Of a stretch of DNA of 64,000 nucleotides, positions 1 through 8,826 are shown piece by piece (the first letter of the stretch is position 1; each line of letters opens with the position of its first letter). A program made the position numbers and the translations under genes. The notes beneath the pieces are model-generated. The model saw nothing but the letters and a program-made list of their open reading frames with translations. It did not search any database and was not told the DNA's origin. Source of the DNA: Marilutibacter penaei (GTDB lineage: Bacteria > Pseudomonadota > Gammaproteobacteria > Xanthomonadales > Xanthomonadaceae); contig NZ_JACHTE010000002.1 in the NCBI RefSeq assembly GCF_014145395.1, positions 310,001 to 374,000 of the forward strand. The letters are read 5' to 3'.

Positions 1-2
1 CG

Positions 3-560
3 CCGTTCTTCGACGTGAACGCCGACGCGGCAGTGAATTACGGCGGTATCGGTGCCGTGATCGGCCACGAGATGGGCCATGGTTTCGACGACCAGGGCAG
101 CAAGTCGGACCACGCCGGCATCCAGCGCAACTGGTGGACGGACGAGGACCGTGCCCGGTTCGAAGAGCGCACGAAGGCACTGGGCGCGCAGTACGACGCC
201 TACTGCCCGCTGGACGGGCAGTGCGTGAACGGTGCGTTGACCATGGGCGAGAACATCGGCGACCTGGGCGGCCTGTCCATGGCCTACACCGCGTACAAGC
301 TGAGCCTGGATGGCGAGCCCGCGCCGGTGATCGACGGCCTGAGCGGCGACCAGCGTTTCTTCATGTCATGGGCGCAGATCTGGAAGGGCAAGTACCGCGA
401 CGAAGCGCTGCTGACCCTGATCAAGACCAACCCGCATTCGCCGGTGATGTACCGCGCGAACGGCCCGGTCAGGAACTTCGACCCGTGGTACGAGGCCTTC
501 GACGTCCAGCCCGGCGATGCCCTGTACCTGGCGCCCGAGGACCGCGTCCGCATCTGGTGA
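3..560 (+). CDS. M13 (neprilysin/PepO-type) metallopeptidase, C-terminal part
   Basis: The reading frame is open from the window edge, so the start lies outside; about 185 C-terminal residues are seen. The zinc-binding helix HEMGH lies in a GAVIGHEMGHGFDDQG context, the hallmark of M13 peptidases. The third zinc ligand is in the following GENIGDLGG motif (the family's ENxADxGG). The usual C-terminal region that packs on the active site is present and the protein ends in an aromatic residue (RIW), as family members do. These enzymes cleave peptides up to about 40 residues and are usually exported. Export and substrate cannot be judged here because the N-terminus is missing. Confidence 0.95.
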   Translation, partial: PFFDVNADAAVNYGGIGAVIGHEMGHGFDDQGSKSDHAGIQRNWWTDEDRARFEERTKALGAQYDAYCPLDGQCVNGALTMGENIGDLGGLSMAYTAYKLSLDGEPAPVIDGLSGDQRFFMSWAQIWKGKYRDEALLTLIKTNPHSPVMYRANGPVRNFDPWYEAFDVQPGDALYLAPEDRVRIW

Positions 561-585
561 TCCAACCCGGAGTTGCGTCGCATGA

Positions 586-612
586 GGCCGGTCCCGCGTC
601 GCGGGGCCGGCC
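586..612. terminator. Rho-independent-type hairpin between convergent genes
   Basis: A 12-bp GC stem (586-597 with 601-612, one G-U pair) and a 3-base loop lie between the convergent ends of the M13 peptidase and the sialidase-like gene. Only a short pyrimidine stretch follows, so it is a plausible bidirectional terminator rather than a strong one. Confidence 0.55.
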
Positions 613-627
613 CTTTCCATCATGGCA

Positions 628-1830
628 TCACGGGCGGTCGCGGTCCGGCGAGGGGGCGACGCGACGCAGGGATGCGAGGGGCACGCGCGTCACCTCCACG
701 TCTTCCTTGTTGGTCGCGTAGCCGATCCAGAGCGCGCCGTTCCAAACGACGCTCTTGGGATAGTGGTAGCCCGGCCGCTTGTAGCGCCCTTCATGACGCA
801 GGGGTTGCAGGTCCTCGCCACCCCGGAGCAGGAACGCGCGATCGAAATGGCGCCCGTCATCGGACAGGGTGACCGCGAGCGGAATCCTCGGCTTGCCGGC
901 GTTCGGGGCATTGACCAGGTAGGCCGTGCCGTCGGGCAGGTTGCCGGCACTCTGCTTGGAGCGGGCGTCCGGCATGCCGGTCAGCCCGGGTCGCGTCCAG
1001 GTCAGGCCCCGGTCGCAGCTCTCCGATGCAAGCTGCCGATGACTGGACGCCTGGTCACGGAAGACCATCACCGCGCAACCGTCACGCAGGAACAGGCTGG
1101 GTTCCAGTTCGCGGCTCTGCGGGCCTTCGTGGGGCAGGTTCGGCATCAGGCCGCGCGTCCAGCCCCTGATGCCGAGCGGGTCGTCGGTGAAGTGGGGCGC
1201 GACGCGCAGGCCCGGCTGCAGATGGAAGGCGGTGACAAGGCGGCCCTCGCCGATGGCGTGCGGATCCTGCTCGATGACGCCGCGGACCGGTTCGCCGTTC
1301 GCGTCGCGGACCGGTTGCGGGCTGGACCAGGCCTCGCCGTCCCGGCTGGTGACGTAGTCGGTGAAGCCGCCATCGCCGGACTGGAAGCCGGTCGGCCAGA
1401 CGTTGACGAACGCCACGAGCGTGTCGCCGTCGGTCCACCATCCACCACTGGAGTGCATGCGGGCACCTTCCCCGGACCCGACCAGCTCGCGGGGTGGCGA
1501 CCAGTCATCGCCATCCGCGCTGCGGCTGTAGAGCACCCGCGTGTCGGGCGCATCTTCGTCGCGCGCCGAACTTTGCCACTGTGCATACAGATGGTCGCGG
1601 TATGCGATCAGCACGACCCCATTGTTGAAACGGTCGAAGGCCTCCGGTGCGAACACGGTCGCGGTTCGCGTTCCTGCAGGAGGGCGGAGGCCGAGGTCAT
1701 CCGGTCTCTCCGCGTCGAACAGGCCGGGGGCAATGGTGTACGGCGCGCTCACCTCATCCTGTCCGCTGGCGAAGCCCATCGCGAGCAGGAGACCGGCGGA
1801 GGCGGCTGCGGCCCGAAGGGTATTGCGCAT
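628..1830 (-). CDS. Secreted sialidase-fold (BNR/Asp-box repeat) protein
   Basis: This 400-residue protein begins with an export signal (MRNTLRAAAASAGLLLAMGFASG), which is why the ATG at 1830 is preferred over one 23 codons upstream. The body holds several Asp-box-like turns (SRSADGDDW, SRDGEAW, SCDRGLTW, SDDGRHF) spaced as in six-bladed sialidase propellers. Such proteins hydrolyse sialic acids or related sugars, or bind glycans, outside the cytoplasm. I could not confirm the full sialidase catalytic set (Arg triad, Tyr/Glu pair, Asp) or an N-terminal FRIP motif, so the enzymatic activity is unproven. No sialic acid uptake or catabolism genes are nearby. Confidence 0.75.
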   Translation of the reverse strand: MRNTLRAAAASAGLLLAMGFASGQDEVSAPYTIAPGLFDAERPDDLGLRPPAGTRTATVFAPEAFDRFNNGVVLIAYRDHLYAQWQSSARDEDAPDTRVLYSRSADGDDWSPPRELVGSGEGARMHSSGGWWTDGDTLVAFVNVWPTGFQSGDGGFTDYVTSRDGEAWSSPQPVRDANGEPVRGVIEQDPHAIGEGRLVTAFHLQPGLRVAPHFTDDPLGIRGWTRGLMPNLPHEGPQSRELEPSLFLRDGCAVMVFRDQASSHRQLASESCDRGLTWTRPGLTGMPDARSKQSAGNLPDGTAYLVNAPNAGKPRIPLAVTLSDDGRHFDRAFLLRGGEDLQPLRHEGRYKRPGYHYPKSVVWNGALWIGYATNKEDVEVTRVPLASLRRVAPSPDRDRP

Positions 1831-1963
1831 GCGACGGGCCACAATGCTGCCAGGCGACGCTCGCTCGGGTTCCTCCGGTGGCCGTGCGTGTCGGTCCATC
1901 GTTCCAGTACAGGTGACGGTGATACCGGTGTCAAGCCGTGGACCTTAAGGAATCGAAGCGCGA

Positions 1964-1992
1964 ACGCCGCGCGGGAAGGTCCCGCGCGGCGT
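1964..1992 (-). terminator. Hairpin terminator downstream of the serine peptidase
   Basis: A perfect 13-bp stem (1964-1976 with 1980-1992) and a 3-base loop lie just past the stop codon of the minus-strand peptidase gene. There is no long T-run, but the stem strength and position fit a transcription terminator. Confidence 0.6.
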
Positions 1993-2015
1993 GTGCAAAC
2001 CCCCGGTGGCGGGGC

Positions 2016-3200
2016 TCAGCAACCGATCGCGTTGCAGAGGGGCACGATGTTGTAGCTGCTGAAACGCGGGCCCACGTAGCTGTCCCCGAAGTCGCCGATG
2101 TGCGGACCGCTCACCACCGCATTGACGTGGTTGCCGCCATGCGAGTTGTGGGTGAAGTTGCGCAGCCACGGCCCACCGCTGCTGCCGTAGGTCATGTCGC
2201 AACCCTGCACCAGGACGTCGGTGCCCTCGTTGCCGGACTGGTAGGTGGTGCCGGCACAGACGGTGGTGTACTGGGTGCTGAAGTTGCTCGCGTAGCCGAT
2301 CGAGTAGGTGTACTGCTCATACCCATGGTTCCACGAGCGACCGAGCCAGCCCACGTAGTCGGTCACCGGTTTGCCGGTCGACTGCTCGCCTGCGAGGCGG
2401 ATGACCGCGACGTCGGACTTGCGGCTTCCGACGTTGATCCAGTCGCTGAGCACCGTGGCCTGGCGCCAGCCGAACTTGCCGTACGGTGCCACTCCATAAC
2501 GGTCCGCGGGCACGAACACGAAGTTCGAGTTGAAGCCCTGGCCGCGCGTGTAGACGCAATGCGCGGCCGTGATCAGGATCGAGTTCCCGCTGGCTACGCT
2601 CGCGGAGCAGTAGGATCCGCCACCATCGGGCTTGGTGAAGTAAAGCTTCCCGATCTTGTTCCACGGCGCGATCTTCCAGCGGGACGTGTAGTAGTTGCCC
2701 GGGAAGCGCGCGTAGCCGTAGTGGGCGCCATCGAAGGTGCCCATGCGGTCGTCGTCCTGCATGCGGACGTCGTCCTTTTCGCCCGGATCGACGGCGTCCA
2801 TGCGATCGATGGCGTCCCAGGCCTGCGGGAAGTCGGCGCGCGCCATGTACTCGGCGAAAGGCGGAGCGTCGCCGCCCGTGGCATTCCCCGCCGGCAGGCG
2901 CAGGCTGCGCTGCAGTTCGACGGCATCGCGTGGATCCAGTCGCGGCGTGGTCGCGGTCCATTTCAGTGCCGGCACCTTCGCGCGCTGCTCGGCGGTGGCG
3001 AACGGGTGCAGGCGCTGGCCGGTCGCGGCGAGCGTCTGTTGCGCCCCGCGCGGGGCGTCGAGCTGGACGACATCGCCACCGGGGATGCGTAGCAGCGTCT
3101 CCGCGGCACTCGCCGGCAGTAGGGTTGCGCTCAAGAGCAGGCCGCCTGCCAATGAAGCGATCAGGCGGGTCGGGTGGGAGTTGTGGGTACGTGCTTCCAT
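2016..3200 (-). CDS. Secreted trypsin-like (V8/Glu-specific type) serine peptidase
   Basis: This 394-residue precursor has a signal peptide in its first 33 residues ending in PASAA, then a pro-region of roughly 100 residues or more. The chymotrypsin-fold domain contains the catalytic His in ILITAAHCVYT, the Asp in KSDVAVIRL and the Ser in DMTYGSSGGPW. The order and context resemble the glutamyl endopeptidase/V8 branch of family S1. The start at 3200 is supported by a GGAGC Shine-Dalgarno about nine bases upstream and by the signal peptide beginning there. It is probably an extracellular protease of the kind common in predatory or saprophytic Lysobacter-like bacteria. Substrate specificity is inferred only. 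Confidence 0.88.
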   Translation of the reverse strand: MEARTHNSHPTRLIASLAGGLLLSATLLPASAAETLLRIPGGDVVQLDAPRGAQQTLAATGQRLHPFATAEQRAKVPALKWTATTPRLDPRDAVELQRSLRLPAGNATGGDAPPFAEYMARADFPQAWDAIDRMDAVDPGEKDDVRMQDDDRMGTFDGAHYGYARFPGNYYTSRWKIAPWNKIGKLYFTKPDGGGSYCSASVASGNSILITAAHCVYTRGQGFNSNFVFVPADRYGVAPYGKFGWRQATVLSDWINVGSRKSDVAVIRLAGEQSTGKPVTDYVGWLGRSWNHGYEQYTYSIGYASNFSTQYTTVCAGTTYQSGNEGTDVLVQGCDMTYGSSGGPWLRNFTHNSHGGNHVNAVVSGPHIGDFGDSYVGPRFSSYNIVPLCNAIGC

Positions 3201-3606
3201 GATCGGAGCTCCATGAAGATGGATGCAGGGTGCATCCATGTGGGGGATGCCTGGTGACGGAACGTCGCCGCTCATGACGCACGCGCGTCCGCTCGCCGAT
3301 GATTCATGGCGACGCGGACGAGGGGGAGGGGAGATTGCGGTCGGCATGATTGCGACATCCATTTCCTTGCCAGGTGGACGATCGACCCGTGTGTGACTGC
3401 CCTGTCACGTCGGGGTCGTCCAAGGGAACGCAGGCCTTTGCGAAGCGCGGCCATGTGTGCGCCTCCAGTCTTTCGTGCATGCGGTTCGGCGTGCCGGACG
3501 GGAGGTCCGCACACGCCTGTTCATCGCACGCCGCCATCACGTGAACGGGGTGCGTTACTCTCGTCTGGTTGCCGCCTGCGGTATCCGTCCCAACAGGAGC
3601 CTTGAG
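3201..3606. other. 406-bp divergent intergenic region
   Basis: This region separates the minus-strand peptidase from the plus-strand lipoprotein gene. Near its right end, before 3607, are a TACTCT box (about 3555) and a GGAG Shine-Dalgarno (about 3596). A small inverted repeat, GTGAC/GTCAC, lies at 3393-3408 but has the wrong spacing for a CRP-type site. I see no convincing small gene or RNA. Confidence 0.5.
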
Positions 3607-4263
3607 ATGACACGCACCACGATGCTCGCCGCCCTGTGCGTCGCACTTGTCGCCTGCCAGCCCAGCACGCCGGATGCGGAAGTTGCCAGCGATTCCAACA
3701 TGGTCAACGAAGCGCCGGCCGCACTGCCCGACCCGGTCGCCGCTGAAACGGCCAACACCGGGAGCGAGAGTGCAGGGGGCGAGGACGGGTTCAGCCGAAC
3801 CCTGGAGTTGCAGGGCATCCGGTTCGATGTCCAGGCAAGGGACGGCACCTTGACCGTGACGCCGTCCGGCCTCGAAGCCACCAACGAACCGATGGTCAGC
3901 CAGATTGCGGGAGCAGTTCGAGACGCGGAAGTCGCGGATATCGATGGCAACGGATCGCCCGAGGTCTACGTGTTCATCGAGCCCATGGACGCGGGCGGCA
4001 GCGCCGGGCTGGTGGCGTATGCCTCCAACAATCGCAAGAGCCTGAGCGCGATCTACCTGCCGCCGCTGGAGAGCGACCCGGCGCTGAGCGAGGGGTATGC
4101 AGGGGGCAGCGAACTCGCGGTGGTGGAGAACCGGGTGGCCTTGCGCTATCCGATCGTGGGCCCGCAAGGCGAGGCGACCGGCAAGACACGGCAGGTCAGC
4201 TATCGGCTGGCCCCGGGCGAAGCAGGCTGGGTGCTGGAAAAAGCCGACGTCAACGAGTTCTGA
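3607..4263 (+). CDS. PliI-family inhibitor of I-type (invertebrate) lysozyme, lipoprotein
   Basis: The 218-residue product starts with a lipoprotein signal (MTRTTMLAALCVALVAC, lipobox LVAC, lipidated Cys17), then a low-complexity acidic linker. The C-terminal domain has the PliI features: FSRTLELQGIRFDV, VADIDGNGSPEVYVF, LSAIYLPPL, a SEGY-like EGYAGGSE block and the final PGEAGWVLEKAD. PliI proteins bind I-type lysozymes in the periplasm and protect peptidoglycan against enzymes of invertebrate hosts or prey. The start is fixed by the lipoprotein signal and an upstream GGAG. Assignment rests on motif recall of the Aeromonas-type family and no alignment was run. The secreted peptidase next door is divergent and probably unrelated. 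Confidence 0.82.
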   Translation: MTRTTMLAALCVALVACQPSTPDAEVASDSNMVNEAPAALPDPVAAETANTGSESAGGEDGFSRTLELQGIRFDVQARDGTLTVTPSGLEATNEPMVSQIAGAVRDAEVADIDGNGSPEVYVFIEPMDAGGSAGLVAYASNNRKSLSAIYLPPLESDPALSEGYAGGSELAVVENRVALRYPIVGPQGEATGKTRQVSYRLAPGEAGWVLEKADVNEF

Positions 4264-4370
4264 CCTACGGCTACGACGACAACCGCGGCAGCAGCAGTGG
4301 ACACGACAGCAGCCACCATGACGCGAAGGTCGCGGCGGGCGTCCTGATCGGGGCCGCCATCCTCGGGGCC

Positions 4371-4694
4371 ATGGCGCACAACGCCAACAAGGACGAGCAG
4401 CGATACACGGACGACAACTACCAGGGGGCGCGCCATTCGTCCTACGTGCCAGGCTGGATGGTCGGGACGTTCCAGGGCTACAACCCGGTGCATCACGCGA
4501 CGATCCGCATGACCATCAACAGCGATGGCCAGATGACGGCCACGGTGGACGGGCATACGCTGCGTGGCTGGATCAACAACGGCGAGCTGCATGTGGGCGA
4601 CGAGATCTTCACCATCGCCGAGTCGCGCGACGGCTTCATCACATCGCAGGTCGGCGACCGCCAGAACCAGGTGGCCTACCACCGCGTTCGCTGA
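4371..4694 (+). CDS. Small conserved-looking protein of unknown function, N-terminus doubtful
   Basis: From the first ATG this is 107 residues with a beta-rich C-terminal module (WMVGTFQGYNP, then INSDGQMTATVDGHTLRGW, ending QNQVAYHRVR) that looks like a secreted small domain. The same frame stays open upstream to the PliI stop at 4261. That stretch reads as a Gly/Ser/His-rich stretch followed by a hydrophobic segment (VAAGVLIGAAILGAMAHN), yet contains no ATG, GTG or TTG. The ATG at 4371 sits at the end of that hydrophobic segment and has no clear Shine-Dalgarno. The true start may be an unusual codon (CTG at 4260 overlaps the upstream stop), or the gene may have lost its N-terminus. Confidence 0.55.
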   Translation: MAHNANKDEQRYTDDNYQGARHSSYVPGWMVGTFQGYNPVHHATIRMTINSDGQMTATVDGHTLRGWINNGELHVGDEIFTIAESRDGFITSQVGDRQNQVAYHRVR

Positions 4695-4818
4695 GCCACG
4701 GTCGCTCGCCGCTTTCGTGAATGCCGGCTGCATGCGGAAGCGCTGAACAGGTCGGCTTCACGCCGCCGAGACCCGGCGCTTCGGATGCTGGAGCCATGCC
4801 CTTCTGGAGAGGACGGTC

Positions 4819-5352
4819 ATGGCGAGTCCCGGTCTTGTGAGCGGCGAGAATTACGACCACAAGTTGGCCGCGTTGTTCGCCAGTGCCAGCGATGCGGCGA
4901 GTGCCGCCCGCTGGGTGAAAGAGTCCATCGGCCTGTCAAACGGACAGGTCCGCTTGCTGTCGCCGGGCGATCCGGCACCGGGGCGCGTACTCGAACCCGA
5001 GGTCGCCGGCATCGAGCGGACGCTGGTACGTTCCCACCTCGTGATGGGTGCCTGTGGCGGCGTTGCCGGTCTCGCGGCGTTCGCGGTGCTCTATCTGGTT
5101 GGCGTGCCACTCGTGACCGCATCGCCGATCCTGGCGGTGGTGGCGTTGCTGTTCTTCGGGACGCTCGCGGGGCTGCTGATCGGAGGCCTGATCAGCCTGA
5201 GGCCCGACCACGATCCCTACGTGCATCGCGTGCTCTCGGGCTTGCGCGCCGGTCGCGCGGCGGTGGTCGTGCACGCACGGAGCGACGACGAACTCGAGCA
5301 GGCGAAGACACTGCTCGCGGCCCGCGGCGGCGAGACGGTTTCGAGCTTCTAG
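4819..5352 (+). CDS. Small membrane protein of unknown function with two transmembrane segments
   Basis: The product is 177 residues. A soluble N-terminal part (about 1-70) contains a segment resembling a sensor of small-domain type (LFASASDAASAARWVKES). A hairpin of two transmembrane helices follows (about 74-97 and 101-125, the second with GTLAGLLIGGLI). A short soluble tail ends with a repeated pattern (AAVVVHARSDDELEQAKTLL). The soluble halves before and after the hairpin look alike in predicted fold (helix after a residue pair like SDAAS/SDDEL). GGAGAGGA about six bases before the ATG supports this start. Similar proteins exist in xanthomonads but I know of no function. Confidence 0.7.
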   Translation: MASPGLVSGENYDHKLAALFASASDAASAARWVKESIGLSNGQVRLLSPGDPAPGRVLEPEVAGIERTLVRSHLVMGACGGVAGLAAFAVLYLVGVPLVTASPILAVVALLFFGTLAGLLIGGLISLRPDHDPYVHRVLSGLRAGRAAVVVHARSDDELEQAKTLLAARGGETVSSF

Positions 5353-5537
5353 GCGGTGGCTCGCATTCCGGCTCCATCGTATCGGCCTTGGCAGGAGCGC
5401 CGAGGGGCCGGTATCCCGACGGGATTGCGTTGGTCAAGATGGATGCATCGAGCGCGTGTCGCGGTTCGGATGCCAGTCCGCGTCGACTTCCGCCCACCCG
5501 CGCATGGCAGCGCCCGCATCCCGATAGGGAGATCCCG

Positions 5538-5981
5538 ATGCCCCAACGCCCCGCCGTGACGAACCCGGGACGTTTCAGCCCGCTCGACCGCGCGATGGAC
5601 GAGATGGAACATGCGCTTACCCGCTTGTCTCCATGGGACGGGCGCAGCCGGGACGGGGCCAGCCAGGCCTGGCTGGGGACGACCTCCGCGCGCTTCTGCC
5701 GGCAGGTCCTCGACGCGCTGGACTGGTACCCCGACGTCCTGCCCGACAACCTGGATCCGGTCGACGTGCGCCGGATCATGGAAGACGAACTCGAGACGAT
5801 CGAGCGGCTGTGCCGCCGTCGTGACCGCCTGCGTCGCCTTTCCGCCCACGCCGATGCCGCGGTCCAGTCGACCGGTGGGAATCTGATGGAGACGGTGATG
5901 GAGGTCTACTCGCTGCTGGCCCGCTCCGGGCGCGCACGGGGAATCACGGCGGTTCCCGGCCCCGACGATCCCCTCGCCTAG
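5538..5981 (+). CDS. Hypothetical helical protein, 147 residues
   Basis: An AGGGAG Shine-Dalgarno lies six bases before the ATG, which argues that this is expressed. The sequence is predicted to be mostly helical, with a charged central segment (MEDELETIERLCRRRDRLRRL region) and no signal peptide, membrane segment or recognisable catalytic motif. The 185 bp before it hold no other gene I can support. I do not recognise the family. Confidence 0.6.
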   Translation: MPQRPAVTNPGRFSPLDRAMDEMEHALTRLSPWDGRSRDGASQAWLGTTSARFCRQVLDALDWYPDVLPDNLDPVDVRRIMEDELETIERLCRRRDRLRRLSAHADAAVQSTGGNLMETVMEVYSLLARSGRARGITAVPGPDDPLA

Positions 5982-6022
5982 GCCCGCGTGTCCCTGTGTT
6001 TTCGTCCGGTAGGCCACGCGTG

Positions 6023-6047
6023 CGGCCCGGCCCGGATGCCCGGGCCG
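6023..6047. terminator. GC-rich hairpin between convergent genes
   Basis: An 8-bp stem (6023-6030 with 6040-6047) lies between the converging 5538 gene and the minus-strand membrane protein. There is no T-run, so function as a bidirectional terminator is only plausible. Confidence 0.4.
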
Positions 6048-6055
6048 AGCGGGCT

Positions 6056-6682
6056 TCAGCCGCGTGACGGGGTGCCGGCGTGCTTGAGCACGGTACCCCG
6101 CGCCCGGGTGATCGCCAGGACCGCGAAATAGAACGCACCGAAGGCCACGACGGTATGCGGCTTGCTGACCCAAAGGCCGCTGCCGGGCAGTTCGGCCTGG
6201 GCCACGATCGAGGCCTCCAGGCCCAGGCGGGGCACCGGCAGCAGCACCGTGGCGAATGTTCCGGCGAGGTAGGCCATGACCCCGATGGCCCATTCGGATT
6301 GCATGCGCTGGCGCTGCCGCATGTCCGGAGCGGGCTGGAAGACCAGCCAGAGCTTGCCGAGGAGCAGCCAGCCGAAGGCCAGCAGTGGCCACCAGGCGCG
6401 GAACTGCCAGGCCCATGCGGCGATGAACACCAGATAGAGAAGCCCAAAGCCCAGGAGGGCATGCCAACCCTTCCTGCGCGTTCCGTCGCCGTTGGACAGG
6501 ACCATGCTGCCGAGCATCGCGCTTGCGTGCAGCAGGACGAATTCTACCAGCATCATCAGCAGCGCCGTCCGGAGCGCCGTGGGTCCCCAGAGCGTGGGCG
6601 CCACCCACAGGCTCAGGAAGAACGCGGCGGTGATCGCGTCGGGCAGGGCCGAGATCCAGCGTGCGAAGCGTTGGGCGGGCAT
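6056..6682 (-). CDS. Integral membrane protein of unknown function
   Basis: The product is 208 residues from the ATG at 6682. Five or six hydrophobic segments span it, including a first pair around ITAAFFLSLWVAPTLW and LLMMLVEFVLLHASAML and later GLLYLVFIAAWAW and LLAFGWLLLGKLWLVF. Tryptophan and leucine content is high. The start is chosen because membrane segments begin soon after it and a CATACT box lies eight bases upstream. It is divergent from sstT. No family motif was recognised and no function is suggested. Confidence 0.65.
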   Translation of the reverse strand: MPAQRFARWISALPDAITAAFFLSLWVAPTLWGPTALRTALLMMLVEFVLLHASAMLGSMVLSNGDGTRRKGWHALLGFGLLYLVFIAAWAWQFRAWWPLLAFGWLLLGKLWLVFQPAPDMRQRQRMQSEWAIGVMAYLAGTFATVLLPVPRLGLEASIVAQAELPGSGLWVSKPHTVVAFGAFYFAVLAITRARGTVLKHAGTPSRG

Positions 6683-6791
6683 GGGGCCCGAGTATGCCGG
6701 ACCCGGCCGGCTCCGTTGGCAAGTCCCGGGGCGCGCCGTATCGTGGGACGCCTTGCCCGGTCGCCCGGGCTTCAATCCCGGGGAATAGTGC

Positions 6792-8012
6792 ATGAGCACC
6801 GACGCGAAGGGCCCGATGGCCTTCCTGTTCAAGACCAGCCTGGTGCTGCAGATCGTGGTGGGCCTGGTGGCCGGTATCGTGCTGGCGGCCCTGTGGCCGG
6901 CCGGGGCTGCCTCGGCGGGCTTGTTGGGCACGGTATTCGTCTCCGCCCTGAAGGCGGTCGCCCCGATCCTGGTGCTGGTGCTGGTCGCGGTGGCGATCGC
7001 CAATCACAAGCGTGGGGAGTCCACGCACATCCGGCCGATCCTGCTGCTCTATCTGGCGGGGACCCTGCTGGCGGCGCTGGTGGCGGTATGCGCGAGCATG
7101 GTGTTCCCGTCCACGCTGGCCCTGGTCACCGCACCGGACGTCGCGACCTCGCCACCGGAGGGTATCGTCGAAGTCCTGCAGACCCTCCTGCTCAAGATCG
7201 TCGACAACCCGGTCAATGCGCTGTTGCAGGGCAACTTCATCGGGATCCTCGCCTGGGCCGTGGGCCTTGGCATCGCGCTTCGGCATGCAGGGCAGGGGAC
7301 GCGCCAGGTGCTGGGAGATCTTGCCGCCGCGGTGACCTTCATCGTGCGCGTGGTGATCCGCTTTGCACCGCTGGGCATCTTCGGCCTGGTGGCATCGACC
7401 CTGGCCGAATCCGGATTCGGGGCCCTGCTCGATTACCTGCGCCTGCTGGGGGTGCTGGTCGGCAGCATGCTGTTCGTCGCGCTGGTCGCCAACCCGTTGA
7501 TGGTCTTCGCGATGACCCGTCGAAACCCCTATCCGCTGGTGCTCACCTGCCTGCGCGAAAGCGGTATCACGGCATTCTTCACCCGCAGTTCGGCCGCGAA
7601 CATCCCCGTCAACCTGGACCTGTGCCGGCGCCTCGGGCTGCCGGAGGACACCTACTCGGTGTCGATCCCGCTCGGGGCGACGATCAACATGGCCGGTGCC
7701 GCCATCACCATCACCGTGTTGACGCTTGCCGCGGTACACACGCTGGGCATCCAGGCGGACCTGCCCACCGCGTTGCTGCTGAGCGTGGTGGCCGCACTGG
7801 CGGCCTGCGGTGCGTCCGGCGTTGCCGGCGGATCGCTGCTGCTGGTGCCACTGGCCTGCGGCATGTTCGGGATATCAAACGATATCGCCATGCAGGTGGT
7901 GGCGATCGGCTTCATCATCGGCGTGGTCCAGGATTCGGCCGAGACCGCGCTGAACTCATCCACCGACGTGCTGTTCACCGCCGCGGCGGTGCGTGCCGCG
8001 GACCGTGCCTGA
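6792..8012 (+). CDS. sstT: Serine/threonine:Na+ symporter SstT
   Basis: This 406-residue DAACS-family (dicarboxylate/amino acid:cation symporter) protein shows the SstT signatures [66 protein letters not shown] and [25 protein letters not shown]. The serine-rich reentrant loop ([11 protein letters not shown]) and the NMAGAAI substrate/Na+ site are intact. Length matches the family (about 400-415). It imports serine and threonine with sodium across the inner membrane. It appears monocistronic, flanked by opposite-strand genes. Confidence 0.96.
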   Translation: MSTDAKGPMAFLFKTSLVLQIVVGLVAGIVLAALWPAGAASAGLLGTVFVSALKAVAPILVLVLVAVAIANHKRGESTHIRPILLLYLAGTLLAALVAVCASMVFPSTLALVTAPDVATSPPEGIVEVLQTLLLKIVDNPVNALLQGNFIGILAWAVGLGIALRHAGQGTRQVLGDLAAAVTFIVRVVIRFAPLGIFGLVASTLAESGFGALLDYLRLLGVLVGSMLFVALVANPLMVFAMTRRNPYPLVLTCLRESGITAFFTRSSAANIPVNLDLCRRLGLPEDTYSVSIPLGATINMAGAAITITVLTLAAVHTLGIQADLPTALLLSVVAALAACGASGVAGGSLLLVPLACGMFGISNDIAMQVVAIGFIIGVVQDSAETALNSSTDVLFTAAAVRAADRA

Positions 8013-8043
8013 GCGGTTCCGCGGCCGGTCGCAGCGCGTGCGG

Positions 8044-8739
8044 TCAGAAGCCCGCGATCTGCTGGGACGGGATGTCGACGCGCACCACCGGGTCGAGGTT
8101 GACCACGGCGTAGCGGCTGAGGTTTCGCGCCTCCGGCCCCTGCCAGGTGCAGCTGTAGGGATCTGGATTGACCGCCATGAAGCACACGGGGACGACGACG
8201 GTGCTCGCGACCGGCTGGCCGTCGACCTGCTCGGGGGTGAACTGCCAGGCCAGTGCAGCATCGCGGGCGGCCTGGGCCATGGAGCGGGTCGCCTGTTGGC
8301 GATCGCCATGGAAGCCCACGTCATGCACGCGGCCGTCCGCGCCGACCGCGATTTCGAGCACGACCACGCCGCCTTCGCCGCGACGCAGCTCGCTGGTCGG
8401 GTAGACCGGTTGCGTCAGGTGCGTCATCGCCGGGCCGGTGCTCGCCGAGATGATGCGGGGCGTGGAGGTCGCGCTGGATTCCCCGGCGGTGGCGACCCGC
8501 AGGTAGGTGCGCGTCGCTTGGGTGGCGCCATCGCGGGGCTCGAAACGCCAGTTGGCAATGTGCGCCTGCAGGGCGGCACGGGTCGCGTCCGGAATGGCGT
8601 CGACCGGGTCGATCGAGGTGACACGACCCTGCGCATCAAGGTCGACCTGGAAGGTATGCACGGCTTCGCGATCGCCCTGGGCGAACGCAGCGGGCACGGC
8701 GGCGGCCAGCAACAGCGGGATGAGGGGCTTGAGGGTCAT
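8044..8739 (-). CDS. Exported TonB C-terminal-domain protein
   Basis: A 231-residue protein with a cleavable signal peptide (MTLKPLIPLLLAAAVPAAFA) and a perfect AAGGAGCG Shine-Dalgarno. A TonB C-terminal fold follows (PVYPTSELRRGEGGVVVLEIAVGADGRVHDVGF, then WQFTPEQVDGQPVASTVVVPVCF). The region before it (VDLDAQGRVTSI to HIANWRFEP) looks like a second, degenerate copy of the same fold. Unlike true TonB there is no membrane anchor and no proline-rich spacer, and no exbB/exbD is nearby. It is therefore a periplasmic TonB-domain protein rather than an energy transducer. Its partner is unknown. Confidence 0.8.
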   Translation of the reverse strand: MTLKPLIPLLLAAAVPAAFAQGDREAVHTFQVDLDAQGRVTSIDPVDAIPDATRAALQAHIANWRFEPRDGATQATRTYLRVATAGESSATSTPRIISASTGPAMTHLTQPVYPTSELRRGEGGVVVLEIAVGADGRVHDVGFHGDRQQATRSMAQAARDAALAWQFTPEQVDGQPVASTVVVPVCFMAVNPDPYSCTWQGPEARNLSRYAVVNLDPVVRVDIPSQQIAGF

Positions 8740-8826
8740 GGTTCGCTCCTTGCGGCTTCGGGCCGGCGACGATTCTGGATGGCCCCATGAGACCCCGTGG
8801 CGTCCGCGAGTGGGTTACAGCAATAT

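Noticed and set aside
3392-3408. CRP/Clp-like site TGTGA...TCACG
   Set aside because: The half sites are eight bases apart rather than six, and the right half is imperfect.
4236-4243. Programmed -1 frameshift at GGAAAAAG as the main explanation for the fused frame
   Set aside because: The heptamer is not a full X-XXY-YYZ slippery site and no stimulatory stem was seen, so it is kept only as one possibility.
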